The notes under the pieces were generated by a model. It ran no database searches, had not been told where the DNA came from, and was given only the letters and a program-made list of their open reading frames with translations. From assembly GCA_002389295.1 (NCBI GenBank), contig DGOE01000134.1, positions 1-10,335 of the forward strand: a stretch of 10,335 nt of DNA, in the 5' to 3' direction. Shown in pieces: positions 8,301-10,335 of the stretch. The position numbers and the translations under genes are program-made. Source of the DNA: Flavobacteriales bacterium UBA4474 (GTDB taxonomy: Bacteria; Bacteroidota; Bacteroidia; Flavobacteriales_D; Sanyastnellaceae). The stretch's first letter is position 1; every line of letters starts with the position of its first letter.

Positions 8301-10335
8301 TTACCCTGGAAATCGTTGACCCCTTCGATGCGGCCTTGGGCAACCAGGTCAAGGGGCCTGGGCGATTGAAGTTGTCAGGAGGAATGGACTGGTCCAACCT
8401 TGACTCTACGGTTAATGTGGCGACGATGCGGGGGATTTCATTGAACCCGGAACATCCCGTGGAGGTGCCACCAGGAAAAGTCCTTGCATTGAAAGGGGAC
8501 GTTGATTTCCCCATGGAGTCGCCCATGGCGATGAAAGGAAAGGTGAACATTATTGGAGAGGGCAACCGGGCCATACGTGGAAAGTCTCCGAGGTTTGATC
8601 ACCTCACTGTGGAGCTGTGTGATACCGAGACAGAGGTCACGGTGGAAGTGGAGGATACATTGGCGGTCAAAGACCGCTTGAGCATGGTGCGGGGCAAGCT
8701 CAACATGGGACAAAAAGTGCTGCGGTTTGCGTCTGACGATACAGGGACGGGATTGTTGGACCAGGTGCCAGCTGAAGCGCAGGTTACCGGAGAAGGGATT
8801 GGCAACATCCCACTGGCGAGAGCAGAGCGCTACATCGGTCCGGATGATGATGGTGTGACCTACTGGGGCGCATCGCTGTATTCGGGTTCTGGAATTGATG
8901 GATTGACCGTCTCCTCGCTCAATGGCATCGATGACTTTTATTCCTCGAGCTGGCCCAGCTCAGACTATCCGAACAGTTCATCGACAGTGCTGTTCTGGGA
9001 TGAAACGACGGGATCCATCGTCACGCCGACAGGAGACAACACCCCCCTAGACACCCTCGGGGGATGTTGGATATACATATATGGCAACCAAACACCGACC
9101 ATGGCGGTCAATGGTGCTTTGCGGAATCACGGAGTCAATGCACAGAAGCGGTATGCTCTGACCCGCTCGGAGTTTACGGAGGGCGTGTTCACTGGATGGA
9201 ATTTAACCGATGCGGTGTATTCCGGTTGGAACCTCATTTCAAACCCTTACCAGGCGAGATTGGATTGGCATGTATTGGCCGATGTAAACAGCGCTGTGAT
9301 TGAGGACCAAGTCGCGATTTACAATACGCAAGACAAATTGTTTGAGCGCTACAGCGCACTTGGCCTGGACTCGCTGCAAGTAAATGGAAGGCGCTACATC
9401 GAACCAGGCAATGCCTTCTGGGTTCGTTTGAGGGAAGGCATGACAGCCGATTCTTTGACGGTGCCTGCTTCGGCGATTGACAATGCAGCGGAAGCGGGGC
9501 CGTTTGTGCGCTCGGGTGAGGATGAACCTTCGATTTTAATCGAGGTGGAGAATGCCAAAGGCAGCTCTTACTTGAGGGTGAGGACTTCAGAGAACGGCAC
9601 ATTGTCATACATGCACGGGCCAGACATCAGCTTTATCAGTTCGACTGGTGTGGGGATTGGCCAGGTGGCCTTGCTGTCAGGTGGTGCACTTTACGCCGCC
9701 AAAATGATGCCGAGGGCATTCGAACAGCCCCTTTTGATTAAATCGACTGCAAACAATGAGTCCGTCATCCGCATTGTGAAAGCGCCAGAGGGTGTGTGCG
9801 GAAGCATTGTGGACCATTCAACGGGCAATGCTTTGCCGCTGATTCAAGGGGAGGAAATGACCTTTGCGATGACGTCGAGTATTGCCGAAGAAGGACGGTT
9901 CACCTTGGCCGTACACGACTTTGCGCGGGCAGAGCCGGTGATGCCCAGTTGTCCTGAGGCGGTGGATGGCAGAATTGCTGTGCATGTGGGCGAAGGCGTA
10001 ACGGCAAATATGTCCTTGCTGGACCCTGGGGGTGCGGTGTTGGACCAGCTGTTTGGCGTGGAGGAGTCAGCTGAATTTGTCTCGGTGCACCCTGGTGACT
10101 ACTCGGTGGTCGTGACGGGCGTGGAGGGAACGACATGCCCCAAGAGCCAGCGTGAGGTCAGCGTGCCTCCAGGAGAGCAGCCTGAGTTGCTCGGCCTGGA
10201 TTGGTCGGCGACGCCTTGCAATGAGGTTCCTGTGGATGTGGAATTCGAGCTTTACGGCGGGGGTGTATTTGGTTGGACCTTGATTGATGACGGTGGCGTT
10301 GTCTTGCAAGGTGCCGGATCCGGCGAATTCGCTTT
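2171..10335 (+). CDS. Giant modular secreted surface protein, probable T9SS cargo (3' end outside window)
   Basis: One forward frame stays open from ATG 2171 to the right edge: 2,721 complete codons, no stop. Residue 1 is taken at 2171. I see a signal peptide ending ANA|Q (60/61), lectin-like sandwich (61-225), Asp-loop/CxxC array (226-421), three P-domain-like sandwiches (422-564, 594-736, 805-956), a 'TYRLY' domain (1038-1246), a large cysteine-module array (1247-1594), an Ig-like segment (1595-1696), a second lectin-like sandwich (1751-1938), a beta-rich segment (1972-2222), a GWNLISNPY module (2352-2360) and a SprB-like repeat (about 2594-2660). No enzyme active site is recognised. By family resemblance this is an exported, cell-surface or released adhesin-like Bacteroidota protein; the T9SS C-terminal sorting domain should lie beyond the window. 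Function is inferred. The start is uncertain: GTG 2219, TTG 2210 or TTG 2228 would give a more normal signal peptide. The previous in-frame stop is TAA 2156-2158. Confidence 0.9.
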   Translation, partial: MHVVGLDLLGPNYLRSVLSLRPSYLAGTCLRKRPDSFRIWGLIAFSFSFVFLFGSSSANAQVQTLYEANFDADSGTSGTALSGASPDAWSATETGGGTMSISEWTSPVGDSRFEYRSGPDQNVNYSCVWQSEAIPVVDYSGLQLSVYGDSEVQNGNNVWTAELSSPNGLLNGAAAVSLPLTGGVLAFDFAPHAGETEAVFVINLSYGVKNKSYFLDDVVLTGVFSCPDADADGICDADDNCGDTAACNYQDPANGACQYDDACGVCGGSGTDADEDGICDDVDDCVGAYDALNVCNGSCLADADGDGICDDVDPCVGVIDAVGVCNGTCAEDLDEDGVCDDVDPCIGEYDACGVCNGSGPSGECGCDPIAPGDCDCNGNVEDAIGVCGGSCTADADADGVCDDVDPCVGVYDACGVCNGDGVTWSMVTNPLPGWTQQVFTFEATAVDTVGLVDITLVATGGNPSNNWASDVLVAIVDPNGNGVQWGGYNVFSYGLGYTDIQDWPLSWNEGAAAGSPWTITVDVSAGNLFGTGIWTVRVANGSDIGNADMVYDMDMSFVDMCEEGAGCTDSAACNYDSEAVVDDGTCAFNPIGDCSCATTVSSAESLVGGASGVPVVFNGSGSLGYVEVDLAFTGNNSTWASDLMFTLTSPAGDCIQVGGFNVNSGCASAAGGASWPLNWRQVYSGNYSASLDLSDAALYGDGDWTLQVWNGFDSSTEVTFDASFNFIGICADGAIVGCTDAEACNYNADAAVDDGSCQSLDACGECGGDGGSCSGCTSPASCNYDENAVVDDGSCTPVIDPVVGCCSYTMESEVDLAGTQYEVWNVEASAIGGIGLFTLTVDFAPTGSMRNWVSDILISFIDPNGNCYYFGGNPWTEEGNLSPYMSSNGCTSLGPSWPESWNTSVPGTYSATVDLTGAPMSGSGMWEVGIHNGDINTSPAEYSFISWTAEGMCFVEGCTVEAACNYTPNWTVPADSICVYPQLCEECNLDGSVTLLDADGDGICDSDEVPGCDDVAACNYDELATENDGSCYYCSCAGDNITSDNLLYGLEIDTIATDIGILSDGTDLTGYSTYRLYVTMPNADDFMSSVSGDLTNPAHLSTTTAFYHNEVGAATPNGINPVLYSSYPALPFDSWVTIGLDQQPNAAAGEAAVATVQVAGNPWVTNFDPGSGVLGASIVIDDAFGGSWYALNGDANGVAGTDLKVLIAQVTTDGDLSGQLFCQVFPNGVGADQDLFNLLFEPGNACGCTDVNACNYDSSADYDDGSCYLPDACGICDGPGAIYECGCTDIPEGDCDCNGNVLDECGVCGGSGIPVGDCDCNGNVLDECGVCGGAGIPAGDCDCFGNVLDACDVCGGTGVDVDADGICDDTDNCTDTASMSYADEGNIGCLYFGCTNPDADNYDADTTIVGCELGVDQCCIFLGCTDGVSTDGTPPACNYDPQANSDDGTCEYTSCAGCTDGSACNYDPDALIDVGCDYSCLGCTNPCSGNYDVTATMDDGSCQPVLGCTDAAACNYDACADLNYGCDYLDACGVCGGSGIPAGECDCDGNVFDECGICGGSDFNGNGECDYPPGCTEIGACNYDPEANFNDGSCDYCSCDSTLVLPDASDLTVGTMDGNTGGFALAGDIGGAYPDVMLTDPAGCFEYKVGTDECGTLSSVSVLTPGTQVVTVSVIYEGDTVTAASTLTVVEPAVVEACFDRAACNFNQPPPCHYPGEQGDCNAPSDGYAYFKTLNPTGSGCVCDSMLGTTVWFESFGSDGAALQQSAMVPVTDGMIESGYGYDGATGTNDVGPDNPEWSLDVNSADFVADNPTYWGVKHEGANAYFSGLELNGSELGWVSRIINMTDETGVFGKLALQSKVKGIGTGVSDQMQVNVLSGGAVYEGSVITGDSLTSEWSESLSSFVDAPENVQLEIRGLNDGIGTDVQFDDVTLFGWYEGCTDSRATDYDDYAAFDDGSCTYAWDTCCAMTSGLHNARIWLDTESADGSPDDVQSVELSLSPSTVVRVEPNVDLILDKVGVAGGLLCVKGLDLKAGASVFIPDSVTLEIVDPFDAALGNQVKGPGRLKLSGGMDWSNLDSTVNVATMRGISLNPEHPVEVPPGKVLALKGDVDFPMESPMAMKGKVNIIGEGNRAIRGKSPRFDHLTVELCDTETEVTVEVEDTLAVKDRLSMVRGKLNMGQKVLRFASDDTGTGLLDQVPAEAQVTGEGIGNIPLARAERYIGPDDDGVTYWGASLYSGSGIDGLTVSSLNGIDDFYSSSWPSSDYPNSSSTVLFWDETTGSIVTPTGDNTPLDTLGGCWIYIYGNQTPTMAVNGALRNHGVNAQKRYALTRSEFTEGVFTGWNLTDAVYSGWNLISNPYQARLDWHVLADVNSAVIEDQVAIYNTQDKLFERYSALGLDSLQVNGRRYIEPGNAFWVRLREGMTADSLTVPASAIDNAAEAGPFVRSGEDEPSILIEVENAKGSSYLRVRTSENGTLSYMHGPDISFISSTGVGIGQVALLSGGALYAAKMMPRAFEQPLLIKSTANNESVIRIVKAPEGVCGSIVDHSTGNALPLIQGEEMTFAMTSSIAEEGRFTLAVHDFARAEPVMPSCPEAVDGRIAVHVGEGVTANMSLLDPGGAVLDQLFGVEESAEFVSVHPGDYSVVVTGVEGTTCPKSQREVSVPPGEQPELLGLDWSATPCNEVPVDVEFELYGGGVFGWTLIDDGGVVLQGAGSGEFA
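2351..2845 (+). other. N-terminal beta-sandwich domain, lectin/LamG-like (residues 61-225)
   Basis: The mature protein starts 'QVQTLYEANFDADSGT' and the segment ends 'YFLDDVVLTGVF'. The pattern of an opening 'E-x-F/N-F-D' strand and a closing 'hydrophobic-DDV-hydrophobic' strand is what jelly-roll carbohydrate-binding or MAM/LamG-like domains of Bacteroidota secreted proteins show. Between them are alternating polar/hydrophobic strands and a 'SGLQLSVYGDSE' strand. The same framing recurs at 7421-7984 ('VWFESFGSDG' to 'FDDVTLFG'), so the protein probably holds two copies. Ligand unknown; the fold is inferred from pattern only. Confidence 0.5.
2846..3433 (+). repeat. Thrombospondin-3-like Asp loops alternating with CxxC motifs; 90-bp tandem units
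   Basis: Calcium-loop motifs of the form D-x-D-x-D-G-[IV]-C-D-x-x-D begin at 2852, 2984, 3074, 3164 and 3350. In thrombospondin type 3 repeats these acidic positions bind calcium. Each loop is followed by a Cys-rich tail such as CGVCGGSG (2957), NVCNGSC (3047), GVCNGTC (3137), CGVCNGSG (3224) and CGVCNGDG (3410). The starts at 2984, 3074 and 3164 are exactly 90 bases apart (30 residues), and the 15-mer tgtgatgatgtggac recurs exactly at 3005, 3095, 3185 and 3371. A 'PGDCDCNGNVEDAIGVCGG' insert (about 3281-3337) separates the last unit. A degenerate GCTD/ACNYD module sits at 2888-2947. The array is probably a calcium-rigidified, disulfide-rich stalk. Confidence 0.85.
3434..3862 (+). other. P-domain-like beta-sandwich, copy 1 (residues 422-564)
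   Basis: The order of strands is 'VDITLVAT', 'NWASDVLVAIVDPNGN', a loop with 'DWPLSWNE', then 'WTITVDVS' and 'GTGIWTVRVANGSD'. This matches the layout of the proprotein-convertase P domain, where a W-x-SDL strand carries a '[SD]PxG' turn and the domain closes with 'G-x-W-x-L-x-V'. In bacteria such domains often accompany secreted proteins and may stabilise or bind. Copies 2 and 3 follow at 3950 and 4583 with the same landmarks. No protease domain is present in the window. Confidence 0.55.
3866..3928 (+). repeat. GCTD/ACNYD/DDGTC cysteine module (single copy)
   Basis: A 21-residue module reads GCTD, two variable residues, ACNYD, five residues, then DDGTC. It has three Cys and several Asp/Asn, suited to a small disulfide and/or calcium-stabilised knot. 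It directly joins P-domain-like copy 1 to copy 2. It is one of 15 copies in the window. The structure and role are unknown to me; the motif is recognisable from other large Bacteroidota secreted proteins. Confidence 0.85.
3950..4378 (+). other. P-domain-like beta-sandwich, copy 2 (residues 594-736)
   Basis: The landmarks repeat those of copy 1: 'GYVEVDLAFTG', 'STWASDLMFTLTSPAGDC', a 'SWPLNWRQVYSG' loop, 'YSASLDLSDA' and 'GDGDWTLQVWNG'. 'WASDLMFTLTSPAGD' is the clearest P-domain signature of the three copies. It starts right after a CSC motif at 3950 and is followed without a linker by a cysteine module at 4379. Confidence 0.6.
4379..4555 (+). repeat. Two cysteine modules flanking a CGECGGDG motif
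   Basis: The modules at 4379-4441 (GCTD / ACNYN / DDGSC) and 4493-4555 (GCTS / SCNYD / DDGSC) flank 'DACGECGGDGGSCS' (4451-4492). This central motif closely resembles the 'CGVCGGDxSxC' signature of the cysteine-rich domain of animal ADAMTS proteases. The resemblance is of a short Cys/Gly pattern only. The block separates P-domain-like copies 2 and 3. Confidence 0.85.
4583..5038 (+). other. P-domain-like beta-sandwich, copy 3 (residues 805-956)
   Basis: Shared landmarks are 'FTLTVDFAPTG', 'RNWVSDILISFIDPNGNC', 'SWPESWNTSVPG', 'YSATVDLTGA' and 'GSGMWEVGIHNGD'. It begins with a CCSY motif and ends at the next cysteine module (5039). It diverges from copies 1 and 2 more in the loops than in the strands, suggesting an older duplication than the 90-bp and 69-bp repeats. 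Confidence 0.55.
5039..5263 (+). repeat. Two cysteine modules with an intervening Asp loop
   Basis: A divergent module (GCTV / EAACNY, closing Cys at 5102) is followed by 'CEECNLDGSVTLLDADGDGICDSDE' in part (about 5120-5194), a thrombospondin-3-like calcium loop. A second module follows at 5201-5263 (GCDD / ACNYD / NDGSC). This segment lies in a stretch with distinctly C-ending codons (see the entry at 5039-5461). Confidence 0.8.
5039..5461 (+). other. Codon-usage island inside the giant gene
   Basis: Between about 5042 and 5461 all 12 Leu codons are CTN (five CTC, six CTG or similar, one CTT) and none is TTG; Ile is almost always ATC. In 5462-5908, Leu is TTG in 8 of 13 codons with no CTC, and ATT reappears for Ile. 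The right boundary falls inside the 'TYRLY' domain rather than at a domain edge. The counts are by eye from the sequence. The cause (imported segment, recombination, or local selection) is inference. Confidence 0.6.
5282..5908 (+). other. 'TYRLY / DSWVTIG' beta-domain of unknown function (residues 1038-1246)
   Basis: A domain of about 209 residues between cysteine modules carries 'YSTYRLYVTMPNADDFM', 'TTAFYHNEVGA', 'FDSWVTIGLDQQP', 'GGSWYALNGDANG', 'KVLIAQVTTDGDLSG' and 'FCQVFPNGVGAD'. I have an impression of similar segments in other giant marine bacterial proteins, but I cannot name a family. It looks all-beta, contains only one internal Cys and no recognisable catalytic motif. A ligand-binding or structural role is a guess. 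The first third and the rest use different synonymous codons. Confidence 0.5.
5909..5971 (+). repeat. GCTD/ACNYD/DDGSC cysteine module opening the large Cys array
   Basis: This is a near-consensus copy (GCTD, VN, ACNYD, DDGSC). It follows the TYRLY domain directly after 'NACG' and leads into 'DACGICDGPG' (5981-6010) and then the 69-bp tandem repeat. It marks the start of roughly 1 kb consisting of nothing but short Cys-rich motifs. Confidence 0.88.
6047..6244 (+). repeat. 69-bp tandem repeat encoding GDCDCNGNVLDECGVCGG units
   Basis: Three head-to-tail units start at 6047, 6116 and 6185, exactly 69 bases (23 residues) apart; the third is slightly short. Each encodes GDCDC, [NF]GNVLD, a CxxCGG motif and a 'GIP' linker. 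DNA identity between units 1 and 2 is high in the second half, pointing to recent duplication. Single related units occur at about 3281-3337 and 6797-6850. Each unit has four Cys, suggesting a disulfide-stapled rod. The array then runs into an Asp loop DVDADGICDDTD (6248-6283). Confidence 0.9.
6347..6952 (+). repeat. Cluster of six cysteine modules
   Basis: Modules begin at 6347 (GCTN, degenerate), 6437 (with an inserted GVSTDGTPP before ACNYD), 6539, 6614 (with NPCSGNYD), 6689 and 6890. Between the last two sit CGVCGGSG (6764) and a GECDCDGNVFDECGICGG unit (6797-6850). The modules are nearly contiguous, unlike the single copies upstream. Most keep the opening GCT and the NYD core, while the closing DDGSC varies (for example DVGC, NYGC). 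The stretch probably forms an extended, disulfide- and calcium-stiffened stalk between globular ends. Confidence 0.87.
6953..7258 (+). other. Ig-like beta segment (residues 1595-1696)
   Basis: About 100 residues run from 'DYCSCDSTLVLPDAS' to 'TLTVVEPAVVE'. Alternating strands such as 'VMLTDPAGCFEYKV', 'GTQVVTVSVIYEGD' and 'TAASTLTVVEP' look like an Ig or PKD-type sandwich with a final strand typical of such domains. It has two internal Cys (7110 and 7130 areas) that could pair. The family is not recognised beyond fold style. Confidence 0.4.
7259..7306 (+). repeat. Degenerate cysteine module
   Basis: ACFD / ACNFN / CHY keeps the first two Cys and the Asn of the module but lacks the DDGSC end and is shorter. 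It lies between the Ig-like segment and the second lectin-like sandwich, so it keeps the inter-domain position seen for other copies. A Gly/Cys-rich linker with a 'CVCDS' motif follows to 7420. Confidence 0.65.
7421..7984 (+). other. Second lectin/LamG-like beta-sandwich (residues 1751-1938)
   Basis: The segment begins 'VWFESFGSDGAALQQ' and ends 'VQFDDVTLFGWYEG'. The opening 'E-x-F' strand and closing 'FDDV-x-LFG' strand are the framing seen at the N-terminus (2351-2845) and in Bacteroidota secreted jelly-roll domains. Aromatic-rich loops ('NPTYWGVKHEGANAYFSG') could form a carbohydrate-binding face, but this is inference. It is followed at once by a cysteine module (7985). Confidence 0.5.
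7985..8047 (+). repeat. Last GCTD/DDGSC cysteine module
   Basis: GCTD, then ATDYD in place of ACNYD (second Cys and Asn lost), then DDGSC. It is followed by 'DTCCAMTSG' (8060-8086). After this the protein becomes Cys-poor for the remaining 2.2 kb, so the module marks the boundary between the Cys-rich and Cys-poor halves. Confidence 0.8.
8084..8836 (+). other. Cys-poor beta-strand-rich, solenoid-like segment (residues 1972-2222)
   Basis: The run shows regular short strands separated by Gly/Asn/Asp turns: 'VRVEPNVDLILDKVGV', 'VKGPGRLKLSG', 'VALKGDVDF'-like strands, 'KVNIIGEGNRAIRG' and 'LSMVRGKLNMGQKVLRFAS'. It ends 'DTGTGLLDQVP' and 'RAERYIG'. This wording typically precedes the GWNLIGNP module in large Bacteroidota T9SS cargo, where it resembles a right-handed beta-helix. 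No catalytic motif is seen. Confidence 0.5.
8837..9520 (+). other. GWNLISNPY module typical of Bacteroidota secreted proteins
   Basis: 'YSGWNLISNPYQARLDW' (bases 9218-9268, core residues 2352-2360) followed by 'VAIYNTQD', 'YIEPGNAFWVRLREG' and 'LTVPASA' matches the well-known 'GWNLIGNPYPS-x-IDW ... QGFWV' module found near the C-terminus of T9SS-exported proteins. Upstream, 'FYSSSWP' and 'VLFWDETTGSIVTPTG' are usual companions. A shorter imperfect copy, GVFTGWNLTDAVYS (9185-9223), lies just before the core. Confidence 0.7.
9950..10165 (+). other. SprB-like repeat near the truncated end
   Basis: 'SCPEAVDGRIAVHVGEG', 'SLLDPGGAVLDQLFG' and 'VHPGDYSVVVTGVEGTTC' follow the SprB-repeat plan: Cys, DG-x-I/A, a middle strand pair, then 'PG-x-Y-x-V-x-V-T-x-x-x-G-C'. 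SprB is the gliding adhesin of Flavobacterium johnsoniae. Another Cys-containing strand set ('DWSATPCNEVPVDVEFELYG') starts at about 10199 and is cut by the window edge. The resemblance is by pattern only. Confidence 0.5.

Overview
The window looks like chromosomal DNA of a member of the Bacteroidota, most likely a free-living, probably marine, Flavobacteriales-type bacterium. This is inferred from protein style: the TruA C-terminus, an MdlB/YheH-type ABC exporter, and above all a giant secreted protein. That protein carries thrombospondin-3-like Asp loops, many copies of a 'GCTD / ACNYD / DDGSC' cysteine module, a 'GWNLISNPY' module and a SprB-like repeat, all typical of type IX secretion (T9SS) cargo. 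No lineage marker allows a firmer assignment.

Layout: (1) bases 2-295 hold the 3' end of truA (tRNA pseudouridine synthase). (2) Bases 292-2064 encode a complete ABC half-transporter whose ATG overlaps the truA stop by four bases, so the two are probably co-transcribed and translationally coupled. (3) Bases 2065-2170 are a short intergenic gap with a perfect 9-bp inverted repeat. (4) From about 2171 to the right edge runs one uninterrupted forward reading frame of at least 2,721 codons. It has no stop in the window, and I checked the frame at points along the whole length.

The giant protein reads, in order: signal peptide; lectin-like beta-sandwich; array of Asp loops and CxxC motifs (three units with an exact 90-bp period plus a fourth); three related beta-sandwiches resembling proprotein-convertase P domains, separated by cysteine modules; a different beta-domain ('TYRLY ... 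DSWVTIG'); a large cysteine-module array containing a 69-bp tandem repeat; an Ig-like segment; a second lectin-like sandwich; a beta-strand-rich segment; a GWNLISNPY module; and a SprB-like repeat at the truncated end. The final T9SS sorting domain would be expected beyond the window.

The first two genes are housekeeping-like (tRNA modification, membrane export). The giant gene is probably an independent transcription unit encoding a surface or extracellular adhesin-like protein. Its most interesting aspects are the regular use of one small cysteine module as punctuation between unrelated domains, nucleotide-level tandem repeats, and an internal block with different synonymous codon use (about 5039-5461) that suggests the gene is a mosaic.
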